Assembly: GCA_910585795.1 (NCBI GenBank)
Contig: CAJUFV010000264.1
Coordinates: 1 to 23,901, forward strand
Source: an uncultured Clostridia bacterium
GTDB lineage: Bacteria > Bacillota > Clostridia > UBA1381
Direction of reading: 5' to 3'
Length of the DNA stretch: 23,901 bases
Shown here: one piece after another, positions 1 to 9,804 of the stretch
How positions within the stretch are numbered: the first letter of the stretch is position 1
Layout: each line of letters begins with the position of its first letter
Notes under the pieces: generated by a model
What the model was told of the DNA's origin: nothing
Seen by the model: the letters and a program-made list of their open reading frames with translations, nothing else
Database searches by the model: none
Program-made: the position numbers and the translations under genes

Positions 1-11
1 AAAATACTTGA

Positions 12-27
12 AAAGTCAATACTTTTA
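12..27 (-). promoter_or_regulatory. Candidate -35 region of a gene left of the window
   Basis: Minus strand TAAAAGTATTGACTTT with TTGACT at 14-19. It matches the motif upstream of the first gene of the cluster at 15 of 16 positions. With a 17-nt spacer the -10 box would fall outside the window, so the promoter is incomplete here. Confidence 0.5.
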
Positions 28-80
28 TATATTTTTTATAGACAATGATTAGTACATAATTGATAATATAGAAAGCTTAT

Positions 81-124
81 AAATATAAATAACACAGAAT
101 AAAAATTCTGTGTTATTTATATTT
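81..124 (-). terminator. Perfect 20-bp stem-loop terminating the cluster
   Basis: Arms 81-100 and 105-124 are perfectly complementary with an AAAA loop on the plus strand. The stem begins 6 nt after the TGA of the giant SLH gene. The core AACACAGAAT is flanked by A/T tracts on both sides, so either strand would give a stem ending in a U-rich stretch. It may also work in the other direction. Positions 1-80 hold no gene. Confidence 0.85.
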
Positions 125-130
125 TTATAT

Positions 131-3100
131 TCAATACTCACATGATGCCAGCAGTACATCATTATATGCCCAATGCATATTTGTAATATCCTCAAATGGG
201 CATAGAATTCTTTCAAAAATATCATCTGTCATTTTTCTGTTTAACATACGATTAATAATAGCAGTCGCTTCAGCGCGGGTTATCATATTCTCCGGATAAA
301 ATACTCCATTATCATAACCGCTTACTATTCCCATATCATAAAGCGCATTAATCTGCGTTCTGCACCAAGAAATATTTGATATATCCCTAAACCTATCTTC
401 ACCGTCAACAGAAGTTATATTCATATATCTAGCTATAATCGCAGCAAATTCAGCACGGGTTATCATATTCTCCGGACGACAGCTGCCATCATCATAACCC
501 GAAATATATCCTTTAGATACCGCAAAATTGATATAATTCTTATACCACGCATTATTATCTATATCAAAAAACATATTTGAATATACAACATCTGACTTAA
601 ACTCTTCATCAAGCGCAATTAATATTGCCGCAACCTCTGCGCGAGTTATTGCATTATCAGGCTTAAACAATAAAACACCATTTTCCTCATATCCGTTTAT
701 ATAAGGCTTAGTACGTTTTTCTGGTTTTGGAGAGGTCGATACTTCCGGCGTTGATACAGGCTGTTGTGTAGGCTCCGCTGTTGGAAGAACCGTTGGTGTG
801 GGCGTAGGCTTTCTGCGTGAACCGCCTTTCTTAGGCTCTTCCTTCTTTATTTCAATAGTCACATAATATTTCTTTTCTATATTATACTCATTTACAAAAG
901 TGTATACCACAGGCTCATCAACAGAATTTGTAAAATTCTGAGGTCCCTTTGGCGAATAATCTAAACCAACAAATTCTATAACAGGTTCTATAGATTCAAG
1001 CTTGGAACCCGTTGGAAGAGAAATTGTGACCTTATTTTCCTCACTATATACCGTTTTATCTGCCTGATTTTCTACAGTCATACTTGTCAAACGCGGGTCC
1101 TCTCCAAGCTTTTTTATATGAATTGTATATGTTACATCATCATCACCCGACGAAGATAAAATATATTGAACAGGCTTATTCAAATCGCTAAAATCCTGAG
1201 CGCCTTCCGGCGTTATTTTATCAGCATCATATTTAATGACAGGCGTCACAGATGATATATCATATATATATGGTACGTCAATATATATATCTGTACCCTC
1301 GATCCTTGTATCACCTACCTGTACATCAGGCAGTGTAAATTCTGTAATCTGACGTGTTGTACGTCGAGGCACAGTAATTACACCTGCTAAACCAGATTGT
1401 TCATTATTGTTAAGATATACTTTAACATCATAAACCTTTTCCAAACCACTGTTATTTTCAGGAAGCACTATAGTGCCTTTAGCATATCCGGCATATATAT
1501 TACTGTCATATTCAACAGTTCCGTTAATTACAGAATTATCATCACGGGAAACTGCCGAAATAGTAATAACATCTTTTACATTTTTATCTGTAATATACGG
1601 TATAAATTGTCCGCTTATATCAACTGTTACTTTTGTATCCTGAAAATCAGCAGGCGCATGAACTGTAATATTATTTATCTCCGGCGAACCTTTGCGCTGT
1701 GTATTAATAATATATTCCTTTCTGTCACCATTTTCCGCAATAACAGTATAATTTACAGGATTATTAAAATTCTGCGCTCCCTGCGGAGTATATGATACTC
1801 CGTTATGATAAATTTCAGGAGTTACACTACGCAAATCCGTATTATAAGGAACAGGAACCGTAATTATATTCGGTTCACTAAATATAACAGAATCCTGATT
1901 TTCTGTAATAATTACATCTGTAATATCATTAGAATTTGATTTTCTTGCAGGAACAGTTAAATTTATATTTCCTGTAAGAGTTTGAACTGTGCCGCCTATA
2001 ATAACCTGAAGCGTATAGATTTTCGGAGTATAGCTATTATTTGTTGGCACAACTATCGCTGCCACATAATTACCTGAATCATCCAAAACCGCGTTAGCCG
2101 AAGTAATACCAGCCCCTCCGCTTTCACCACTTGCCAGAGTACCGCTTACCTGTATATTAGGAGAAGAATTCATCGCATTAGCGGCATTTTCAAGATTTTG
2201 ACCCTTTACTATTACCGCTACTCTTCCCGCTCCGCTGGATGACGGATTCGCGAACTCTATGCTAGTTGCTACAGGTGTTTTCTGCTTGTTTATATGCACG
2301 ATATATTCCTGTTTCGCACCATTTTCAGCCGTTACAGTATACTTTACATCTGATGTAAAATCCTGAGCGTCAATAGGTGAATATGACGCATATAAATCCT
2401 CAAGCGCAACTGACGGAGTTATAGATGTAATATCAGCATCATATGGCATAGTAAGCGTTATCTTATTACTATTCATATCAGTAGCGCCAACCTGACCTGG
2501 TACAGAAAATTTATTTATACCTGTAAGTCCTCTTTTTTGTCTCGGAACAGTCACAATATTATTTGAAGTAATATCCGTCTGCTCCATACTGCCTATTCTT
2601 GCCTTAAGAATATATTCAGCATCCTCTGTATAGCTTGTATTCGCCGGAACATTAATCTCTGCGATATACTCCGCAACACCATTATTCATTTGCATTGTGG
2701 CTTTTACAGGCTCAATACCATCGGCATAAATATATACATTTTGATTATCCGGATTTTCGGCGTACTGAATACTGTTAGTTGACGTTCCTCTTACAATAAC
2801 TGTTACCTTACCTCCATCACTTGTGAGAGTTCCCTGTATATTTAGTGTTTTAAGAGATGGAGTAGGATTCTTGTAAAGCCTTACCTCATAGCTTTTAGTT
2901 GTACTGTTATCCTCAGCAGTAACAGTATACCTGGCTCTCATATATCCGTTAACATCACGCGTAAACTGAGCTGGTCCCTCGGCAGGAGAAATACTGCTGC
3001 CTTTTGAATATGTTATTGACGGTGTGTAATACTTCTGAGCTTCAAACACATGGTCATACGGCATATATATAGTAATAATATTTAAAGTCCCCGAAGATGT

Positions 3101-6100
3101 AATGGACGTTTCTCCAACCTGCTTATCTATCGCAAAACTCGTTATATCACAGGAAGTATTATTTCTGCTTACCTGTATCTTTTTATTCCACTCTGTTTCT
3201 TCATTTCTTATTACCGAATAAACAGTATATGTTACCGCTTTTTCATAGCTTTTATTTTCAGGAAGAGTAATTGATACTTTATTTACTCCATCAGCTTCCT
3301 TTACTGTTCCTTCCAGAACCTCGAGACTGCTATCATTTGGTTTAAGTCTTATTATAACATTATCCGCCACTAAATGGCCTGTTACTGTAAATTCTACTAT
3401 ACCGCCCTTATATGTAAGCGGTGTATTATCATATACAACATTATCCACTGATATTGTAGATAATGTAACCTCTGCCGAAGCGCCGTTTACCGTAACTTTA
3501 CCGTCATATTCCAGACCATTATATTGTACAGTCATTATATATTCATTATTAGGAACCATAAGATAAAGTGAAGCGTCATCCCATATATAATATGATTTAT
3601 TATTGTATTCACATGTATGGGATGATTTGTCATCTGTTTTTATGTGTGCGGTAAGCTGATATAACGGCGTACCATCCACTGTTTTTGGCTGAATAACAGG
3701 ATTATCAGCAGATACAATTTTCATTGCGGTCGTACTGTCTGTTATAAATTCACCTGTACCGTTAAGCGCATTTTCCCCTGTTCCTCCTGTAAGGCTTGTC
3801 GCTGTTCCAGTAATATTCATAGATGTGCTGTTATTTAAATATACAGCAGGATTTGACCCGCCTCCGGTAATATTCATGACTCCCGTTCCGGTAACATTTA
3901 ATTTTACTCCGTTATCATCACCATATGCATTAGTAATGTCTACTGCTTTTGTTGCAGCAGATACTATATTACAAATGCCTTCTACATTTATATTCGCACT
4001 CTCATTAACTTTAAACGGCACAGTCTGAGCTGTAGAATTTATATTTAAATCTCTTATAGTAATCGGAGGCAATGCCTGTTCAGAATAATCTATACTTACG
4101 CTGTTTTCAGAAGTGGAGCCTGTTATAACATACCCAAGATTGTTTGTGACATAATATGTTCCGCCATATCTAACATAATCTCCCATAATAATCAAGCTGC
4201 CTTTTGATATATCATATATATCTGCCTGAGGTACTGCTGGTTCATTAGCAAGTATAAGCTTAACAGTATATTCCTTTGACTTTTTATCATCACTATATAC
4301 CATAAATTTTGATGTATGCTCACTATTATCAAAATTCAGCATACCTGATGTCGTTTCACATCCGTCATATGTAACAATAGGTGTAATTCTGCTAAGCATT
4401 ATATTATATGGAACCGTCACATTTATTGTCATATTAACATTGTCTATCTCTGATTCACCTATCTGTCCTGCCACTTCAAATGTATTAATCCTCGCGGCAG
4501 GATTAGCAATACATATACCCTCATTTGTATCAGCAGATACAACTGTCATATATCGATAATATATATTACCATCCTTGTATACTCTTATCCATTGTTTTCC
4601 CGCAGTCATATATAGATATAACTGTCCGTTTTCATCTGTGCTTGTAGAAATAGGATTGGAATTATCATCACCTATTGTATACGTAACATCTGTTTGTTCT
4701 GAAATTCCTTCTACATTTAATTTTACAAGATATTTATTTTGTGTACTTTCAGTCGGCCTTACAGCCAAATCCGCATTTACACTTCCTCCATTCACAGTTA
4801 TCGTTCCAGGTTCGTTTGTTTTTCCGCCGTAACCAATACCTTTACCGCTTCCCGCGCTTCGTGCAACAACCATACCGCCGTTTATAGTAAAGCTTCCGCC
4901 TCCGCCGGCACTCTGCGACGCACCTCCTCCTATACCTGCCGCATTTCCATCACCATACGCATATACACGCCCGTTATTTATAATAACCTCACGTCCGGAA
5001 CCGTCTCTTCCGCCGCCTATACCTGCGCCTTCACTGCCGCCGGTAGCAACGATCGTACCGCCATTTACCGTTAGTGTTTTAATATTACCTATACCTGCCC
5101 CAACTCCCGATGTAATATCAAGCGAACCAGAACCATCCACCGTTAATTCAGATGTTGATAAAATACCCTGTACTGCTGAAGCGCTTTGTGCGTGTATTGT
5201 ATTGTTTCCTATTAATTCAAGTGTTAAATTAACACTATCACCTATAGTTATAGGATTACTTAGAACTGTGTTAATATTAACATCCTTAAGAGCGACTCTT
5301 GCGTCTACTCCCTGTACTGTTATAGTATTAGCAGTAGATAGCTCCGACTGTTCTATATAAACTGTTGAAGTTTTCAGAATTGTATACTGTAACAATCCAT
5401 GAGTTACATTTATCATAGTACTGTCGGATGGATGAGCTGAAATGGTAATATTACCTTTTGATATATCAAATTTTGTCGTATTATCTCCTGTTATTTCAAT
5501 ATCTTTTTCGGCTGCATATTGCTTACCATCCATTTCCGCAGTCACTTCAAGATGAATTGTCTTACCTGCTGCCGCATAATATGTAACCAAATATCCATCG
5601 CTTATCTGCGCCAGACTACTGTCAGGCGGAGTTACTGAATCAATAGTAAGCTGATATTCAGTTTTGACTGTATGAATAGGATATGTACATCCATCTGCGG
5701 CATGGAATGTACTTACCAGCTTTGTATTGCTTCTGTCTGTCAGCTTATTAACAGTAATCACATCCGGCATATCCAGCGTGACAGACGCATTGCCTTCCGT
5801 ACACGAGCATAAAGGACCGCTATATTCCGTAAGTATATATTCAGACTGTTCAGAATCTATATCTGTCGTATAATATACTTTATTATTATAATTAACAGCA
5901 AAGCTGGTTATATCACTGCCTACATACGGATATAGTTTTCCGTTCTCATCAGTTGAAGCAGTCCATGAATCAACCATAACCTCTTTATTTGCCATTTCTG
6001 TACTATTAGGCATCTGAAGTATAATCTTACGTAACTCTGTTCCCAATTTATCAGTAGGCGGACATTTAGGTGAAACAACAGCATTTACACTTCCACCGTT

Positions 6101-7027
6101 GATTATAACCGCTTCCGCCTTTCCCGATGTCGAACCTGGACCAATACCATACGCAATACCTGTACCGCTTAAAGAATTTACACTTCCACCGTTGATTGTT
6201 ATGCGTCCGTTAGGATTAGTTCCCGTACCTCCAATACCCGCCGCCTGTTTTCCGCCGGTAGCATTAACAATTCCGCCGTTAATTTCTATATCACCGCATG
6301 CTGTACAGCCATAGGACGCTCCTATACCTGCACCTCCGTTTCCGCCGGTAGCATTAATTGTTCCGCCGTTAATTATTATTTTGCCGCTTATTCCTCCGGA
6401 AGCATCAGTTCCTCTCTTATTTGTACCTATACCTGCTCCGTGACTGGTACCTCCTTTTACATTCAGCGTTCCGTTGCCATCAATAATAAGAGTTCCATAG
6501 TTTAAAGATGTATCATTTGCATATACAGCTATACCTGCATAATAATTCGGAGCAGTAAGTGTATTTTCTCCTTCTATATGCAATGTCAAAACTGCTCCAG
6601 ACTCTATTTTAATAGGAGCCGCTCCTGTTGACGTAATTGAAGCATTCGTTAATGTCAGTTCCGCTGTGACTCCGGATTTTACAATAATATTATAATTTGT
6701 ACTGATTGATAATTCATATTGACCGTCTGCTTCTATTGTATATGCACCGCTTTCAAGCTGTGTATTAAGATTTATAACACCATCAGCATTAAGAGTTATA
6801 TCTTCGTTATTTTCATCAATATTATTAGTAGCTTCCGGTAACACATCCGATATGACTTTTTCATCTGCAGATAGAGATGAAGATGAGCCATCCTCAAATA
6901 TCTGTAAAATAGAAGATTTATTTTCTTCATCTGAATTATACGTTAGTTTTTCTGAAAAAACAGGAAAACTAACACTTGTAAAAATAAAAGTAAATACCAG
7001 TAAAAGTGAAACTGATTTTTTCCTCAT
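131..7027 (-). CDS. Giant SLH-anchored surface protein with three beta-helix modules and alternating Ig-like domains
   Basis: Exported wall-anchored protein of about 2298 aa. The frame opens at TTG 7057, but the ATG at 7025-7027 is preferred: AGAGGG lies 6 nt upstream at 7034-7039, and MRKKSVSLLL then starts a normal signal peptide. Approximate order in residues from the ATG: signal peptide 1-26; three Gly/Asn-rich right-handed beta-helix modules (83-320, 520-755, 938-1108) with 'GAGIGGG...ITINGG' repeats like those of Firmicutes polysaccharide-binding proteins of the Cthe_2159 type, each followed by a short Ig-like cap; a DUF5018-like domain near 845-925; an alternating series of Ig-like and DUF5018-like domains (1192-2060); a Lys/Pro/Thr linker (2061-2106); and three SLH repeats (2107-2298), each with ITRAE. 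No enzyme motif, dockerin, cohesin or LPXTG is seen. It is the last gene of the run, 30 nt after its neighbour. The likely role is wall-attached polysaccharide binding or adhesion. Anchoring is firm; the ligand is inferred. Confidence 0.9.
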   Translation of the reverse strand: MRKKSVSLLLVFTFIFTSVSFPVFSEKLTYNSDEENKSSILQIFEDGSSSSLSADEKVISDVLPEATNNIDENNEDITLNADGVINLNTQLESGAYTIEADGQYELSISTNYNIIVKSGVTAELTLTNASITSTGAAPIKIESGAVLTLHIEGENTLTAPNYYAGIAVYANDTSLNYGTLIIDGNGTLNVKGGTSHGAGIGTNKRGTDASGGISGKIIINGGTINATGGNGGAGIGASYGCTACGDIEINGGIVNATGGKQAAGIGGTGTNPNGRITINGGSVNSLSGTGIAYGIGPGSTSGKAEAVIINGGSVNAVVSPKCPPTDKLGTELRKIILQMPNSTEMANKEVMVDSWTASTDENGKLYPYVGSDITSFAVNYNNKVYYTTDIDSEQSEYILTEYSGPLCSCTEGNASVTLDMPDVITVNKLTDRSNTKLVSTFHAADGCTYPIHTVKTEYQLTIDSVTPPDSSLAQISDGYLVTYYAAAGKTIHLEVTAEMDGKQYAAEKDIEITGDNTTKFDISKGNITISAHPSDSTMINVTHGLLQYTILKTSTVYIEQSELSTANTITVQGVDARVALKDVNINTVLSNPITIGDSVNLTLELIGNNTIHAQSASAVQGILSTSELTVDGSGSLDITSGVGAGIGNIKTLTVNGGTIVATGGSEGAGIGGGRDGSGREVIINNGRVYAYGDGNAAGIGGGASQSAGGGGSFTINGGMVVARSAGSGKGIGYGGKTNEPGTITVNGGSVNADLAVRPTESTQNKYLVKLNVEGISEQTDVTYTIGDDNSNPISTSTDENGQLYLYMTAGKQWIRVYKDGNIYYRYMTVVSADTNEGICIANPAARINTFEVAGQIGESEIDNVNMTINVTVPYNIMLSRITPIVTYDGCETTSGMLNFDNSEHTSKFMVYSDDKKSKEYTVKLILANEPAVPQADIYDISKGSLIIMGDYVRYGGTYYVTNNLGYVITGSTSENSVSIDYSEQALPPITIRDLNINSTAQTVPFKVNESANINVEGICNIVSAATKAVDITNAYGDDNGVKLNVTGTGVMNITGGGSNPAVYLNNSTSMNITGTATSLTGGTGENALNGTGEFITDSTTAMKIVSADNPVIQPKTVDGTPLYQLTAHIKTDDKSSHTCEYNNKSYYIWDDASLYLMVPNNEYIMTVQYNGLEYDGKVTVNGASAEVTLSTISVDNVVYDNTPLTYKGGIVEFTVTGHLVADNVIIRLKPNDSSLEVLEGTVKEADGVNKVSITLPENKSYEKAVTYTVYSVIRNEETEWNKKIQVSRNNTSCDITSFAIDKQVGETSITSSGTLNIITIYMPYDHVFEAQKYYTPSITYSKGSSISPAEGPAQFTRDVNGYMRARYTVTAEDNSTTKSYEVRLYKNPTPSLKTLNIQGTLTSDGGKVTVIVRGTSTNSIQYAENPDNQNVYIYADGIEPVKATMQMNNGVAEYIAEINVPANTSYTEDAEYILKARIGSMEQTDITSNNIVTVPRQKRGLTGINKFSVPGQVGATDMNSNKITLTMPYDADITSITPSVALEDLYASYSPIDAQDFTSDVKYTVTAENGAKQEYIVHINKQKTPVATSIEFANPSSSGAGRVAVIVKGQNLENAANAMNSSPNIQVSGTLASGESGGAGITSANAVLDDSGNYVAAIVVPTNNSYTPKIYTLQVIIGGTVQTLTGNINLTVPARKSNSNDITDVIITENQDSVIFSEPNIITVPVPYNTDLRSVTPEIYHNGVSYTPQGAQNFNNPVNYTVIAENGDRKEYIINTQRKGSPEINNITVHAPADFQDTKVTVDISGQFIPYITDKNVKDVITISAVSRDDNSVINGTVEYDSNIYAGYAKGTIVLPENNSGLEKVYDVKVYLNNNEQSGLAGVITVPRRTTRQITEFTLPDVQVGDTRIEGTDIYIDVPYIYDISSVTPVIKYDADKITPEGAQDFSDLNKPVQYILSSSGDDDVTYTIHIKKLGEDPRLTSMTVENQADKTVYSEENKVTISLPTGSKLESIEPVIEFVGLDYSPKGPQNFTNSVDEPVVYTFVNEYNIEKKYYVTIEIKKEEPKKGGSRRKPTPTPTVLPTAEPTQQPVSTPEVSTSPKPEKRTKPYINGYEENGVLLFKPDNAITRAEVAAILIALDEEFKSDVVYSNMFFDIDNNAWYKNYINFAVSKGYISGYDDGSCRPENMITRAEFAAIIARYMNITSVDGEDRFRDISNISWCRTQINALYDMGIVSGYDNGVFYPENMITRAEATAIINRMLNRKMTDDIFERILCPFEDITNMHWAYNDVLLASCEY

Positions 7028-7033
7028 ACAAAT

Positions 7034-7039
7034 CCCTCT
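7034..7039 (-). promoter_or_regulatory. Ribosome binding site that sets the start of the giant SLH protein
   Basis: On the minus strand AGAGGG is followed by 6 nt and then ATG at 7027. The upstream TTG (7057) and ATG (7054) have no spaced Shine-Dalgarno sequence and would put a charged stretch before the signal peptide. Confidence 0.75.
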
Positions 7040-7057
7040 TTTCCTATATTTCATCAA

Positions 7058-9706
7058 TTATATCCATGGATAATATGGTATAAGCGGATTTTTAAAACGA
7101 TTACGAATGGCGTCAGCATCATTTTTATTAATTATACCATCCTTATTTACGTCCCAGACACGAGCCTCTATAACATTCTGTACTGACTTTTCTGTATAAT
7201 TAATATAATTCGCATCTACCGCATTAACAGCTCCGTCACCGTTTATATCACCGATTTTACCAATTACAGCCACATAACGTCTGCCTAACACCTCATCTGG
7301 CGTATCTCCCGGATAAACAACCTCATATAAGTTCTCAATATTTTCTATTTGTACAGGGGCATTGCCATAAACTATAGTTCCATCTACCAAAATACCTGGG
7401 TCAACAAACGACTCAAGCTTCTTTACAAAAACAGTGTTTTTATCACTGTCAATATCCAGACTAGAATCAATATCACCGGTATTATTTATATATCCGTACT
7501 GAATATCTAATCTGCATCCTTCCGGCAGATATTCTTCTGAAAATTTACGGTTTTCGCGAAAATACTCTAAGGCTGCCGTTTGCCATTCTACATCTTCAGC
7601 ATGAGTAGTATCCTTATAAATCATTGCCGCTGGTGAATTACCTATATTCATAACAGCCGAAGATATAATCGTCATAATAGCGTTAAAATCCTCTGAAAGA
7701 ATATAGTTCTTATTTGTTATTGTAATGATAATATTATACTCACCAACATTTATAACACTGTCCGTACGGTTTCCTTCACTGTCAGCATATTCCACTGTAT
7801 ACGCATCCTGCGGAATATCACTTTCAGTGGTGACATTCGCAGTATGCGCCTTTCCATCATATGGAAGATTGTTATTACTTACATCAAAGCTTATGGTCTT
7901 TGGATTTATAATCAGCTTATCCGGAGTTATTGTTCCGACAGCATAACCTGAATTTTTTATTTCAATACTAATTGTATATGTATCAGCATTTGTCGGATTT
8001 TCAACTACTTCTCCGTTTGAGTTTGTATAAATTACCGTATATTCTTCCGACGATATTTCAGGCTCACTTGTAACATTTACTGTATGCGTCGTACCATCAT
8101 ATACAAAAGCATCAGCGGCATCTGTTGAAAAATTTACAATCTGCGGAGTGATAATCAACTGATTAGGTGTAATTGTTCCTAATATATAACCATGATTATT
8201 CATTTCAATGCTAATTGTATATGTATCAGCATCTATCGGGTTTTCCACAATTTCTCCATTTGAGTTTGTATAAATTACTGTATAGTCTTCCGGTAATATT
8301 TCAGGTTCACTTGCAATATCCGCTGTATGCGCTTCACCGTTCCATACATACTCATTATTTGTTACTGTAAAATTAACTTCCATACCCGCTATTTCAACAG
8401 TTTTATCCGAATCCTCTGTTAATATATAATTATCATTTGCCAAATTAACCATTACATCATACACACCGGCATCTGTAATATTTGTCAAATCCTGTTCTTC
8501 TCCCTGTTTTTTATAAGTAACAGTATACAAACTACTGTCAATACTCGGTTCAAATACAAAGGATGGGGTATGAGGTGAACCCGTGTATGGAAAACTTTTT
8601 TGTTCAAGTATAAATTTTAATGGTTTACGTGTAATAGTAAAAGTACTTGATGATATACTGTCTATTGAATATGCATCAGGATTTGCAAATTTTATTACTA
8701 TTTTATAAACACCGGCATTAGTTGGATTACATGGATTACCTTCCGAATCAACGACGGTATTACCATCACTGTCTGTATATAACACAGTAAAATCCACCTC
8801 TTCAGATGGTGTAACAGTTGCTCCATGCATAGCTCCGTCATATTCTACAGAAGCATTATCAACAGTAAAGCTAATACCATGTGATAAAATAGTAATTGTT
8901 GCAGTTGCATACACTGTCTCATAATTCAAATTTGCAGTCTGTACTCTTGCCTCATATCTGCCTGAACTTACAGGTACATCACTTGTATATCCGGCAGCTC
9001 CTTCTTTTCTGTATTTAACAATATAACCGGCCTCTTCAGGGTTTACAGTCACATCTGACGCGGTAATACCATGCGGCTGTCCATCATATGGAACAGTTTT
9101 ACCTTCAACTGAAATCTCTGCCCGAATAGGATTAATTATCAAATGTTTATCGCCTGTACGCTTATAAATCATATATCCTGAAGGCAGTGCTACAGAAATA
9201 TAATACTTTTTTGCGTTTTTTACTGCGGTAAGATGCTCGTCTCCATATGTTACCCTCGGTACTAAATCATCTAATAAATTGCCATCAACATCATAGCATT
9301 TTACTTCCGCAGTATAATAATTTCCATCATATGAAACGTTCGCAGGAGCACTTACATCTACATGGACCTTTCTCGGCATGACTATCATAATAAACTCAAC
9401 AACTGCGCTTGTACCGTCAGTATGTGATATACGTACGTTTATCATTGAATATGTACCGTATGAAGTAGGAATACCTGTAATTGAACCGTCAGAATTAATA
9501 GTTAAGCCCTCAGGCTTTAATCCTGATACAAATTCAAATGTATATCCTTCATTACCCGCCTTCATCTTTATCTGATTATTATATTCCTCATAAGCATTAG
9601 CGGTCGGAAGCATGAAACTCTCCACACTGAAATCCGCAGCGTGAACACATACGCCTGCTGCCATCATTAGTATTAGCATCACAAAGAACGCAGATAGTTT
9701 TTTCAT
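7058..9706 (-). CDS. MBG-repeat protein with C-terminal dockerin
   Basis: Secreted non-enzymatic protein of 882 aa. The ATG at 9704-9706 is chosen over the longer frame (9775) because GGTGAGGTG sits 7 nt upstream (9714-9722) and MKKLSAFFVMLILMMAAG is a standard signal peptide ending near VHA. After it comes a putative Ig domain of the He_PIG type ('GLTINSDGSITGIPTSYGTYS', about residues 28-110). Seven MBG-like repeats of about 80 residues follow (112-683), each with a 'YDG..H' or 'Y.G..H' motif. Then come a shortened pre-dockerin cassette (684-817, starting MNIGNSP, with FVDPG) and a dockerin (818-882) with two EF-hand-like loops, DINGDGAVNAVD and DVNKDGIINKND. The dockerin should bind a cohesin module on another protein. 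No cohesin-like or SLH part is present, so it is a candidate terminal subunit. It is preceded by a hairpin-rich gap, so its dosage may differ from that of the genes before it. Confidence 0.9.
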   Translation of the reverse strand: MKKLSAFFVMLILMMAAGVCVHAADFSVESFMLPTANAYEEYNNQIKMKAGNEGYTFEFVSGLKPEGLTINSDGSITGIPTSYGTYSMINVRISHTDGTSAVVEFIMIVMPRKVHVDVSAPANVSYDGNYYTAEVKCYDVDGNLLDDLVPRVTYGDEHLTAVKNAKKYYISVALPSGYMIYKRTGDKHLIINPIRAEISVEGKTVPYDGQPHGITASDVTVNPEEAGYIVKYRKEGAAGYTSDVPVSSGRYEARVQTANLNYETVYATATITILSHGISFTVDNASVEYDGAMHGATVTPSEEVDFTVLYTDSDGNTVVDSEGNPCNPTNAGVYKIVIKFANPDAYSIDSISSSTFTITRKPLKFILEQKSFPYTGSPHTPSFVFEPSIDSSLYTVTYKKQGEEQDLTNITDAGVYDVMVNLANDNYILTEDSDKTVEIAGMEVNFTVTNNEYVWNGEAHTADIASEPEILPEDYTVIYTNSNGEIVENPIDADTYTISIEMNNHGYILGTITPNQLIITPQIVNFSTDAADAFVYDGTTHTVNVTSEPEISSEEYTVIYTNSNGEVVENPTNADTYTISIEIKNSGYAVGTITPDKLIINPKTISFDVSNNNLPYDGKAHTANVTTESDIPQDAYTVEYADSEGNRTDSVINVGEYNIIITITNKNYILSEDFNAIMTIISSAVMNIGNSPAAMIYKDTTHAEDVEWQTAALEYFRENRKFSEEYLPEGCRLDIQYGYINNTGDIDSSLDIDSDKNTVFVKKLESFVDPGILVDGTIVYGNAPVQIENIENLYEVVYPGDTPDEVLGRRYVAVIGKIGDINGDGAVNAVDANYINYTEKSVQNVIEARVWDVNKDGIINKNDADAIRNRFKNPLIPYYPWI
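7061..7657 (-). other. Pre-dockerin cassette plus dockerin (882-aa protein, short form)
   Basis: The cassette at 7256-7657 has the signature MNIGNSP, a helical segment, then 'NTVFVKKLESFVDPG'. It is about 134 residues, compared with 179-205 in the other three copies, because the segment after DPG is reduced. The dockerin occupies 7061-7255. The cassette and dockerin are contiguous, with no linker. Confidence 0.75.
7898..8380 (-). repeat. Two adjacent, near-identical MBG repeats (recent tandem duplication)
   Basis: The fifth and sixth MBG-like units (about 8141-8380 and 7898-8140) share long stretches such as 'YTVIYTNSNGE', 'NADTYTISIE'/'DADTYTISIE' and 'GTITP'. The DNA is also closely alike, while the other five units have diverged. 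This indicates duplication of one roughly 240-bp unit and possible length variation between strains. Confidence 0.8.
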
Positions 9707-9742
9707 ATAATAGCACCTCACCTTTATTTTTGTATAACAACA

Positions 9743-9801
9743 TGTTGCTGTATTTCCGATAACATTGTTTACCATTTAACAATGCTATTGGAAATGCAAC
9801 A
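9743..9801 (-). other. Long imperfect AT-rich hairpin between two genes of the cluster
   Basis: The arms at 9743-9769 and 9778-9801 pair over about 23 positions with an 8-nt loop (9770-9777) and one 3-nt bulge (9749-9751). In the minus-strand transcript the pair at 9762/9785 becomes U-G, and only 9758/9789 is mismatched. It lies just after the GC-rich hairpin and just before the ribosome binding site of the 882-aa gene. An alternative 10-nt palindrome CAACATGTTG (9738-9747) overlaps its base. It could stabilise the downstream mRNA, be a processing site, or be a regulatory structure; the sequence does not decide. Confidence 0.7.
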
Positions 9802-9804
9802 ACA

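Noticed and set aside
131..709. Sortase (LPXTG) anchoring as the attachment mode
   Set aside because: No LPXTG-type motif, terminal hydrophobic segment or basic tail is present in any of the six proteins; SLH repeats explain attachment of two of them.
7055..7057. TTG start giving ten extra residues on the giant SLH protein
   Set aside because: There is no spaced Shine-Dalgarno sequence before it, whereas the ATG at 7025-7027 has one and leads directly into the signal peptide.
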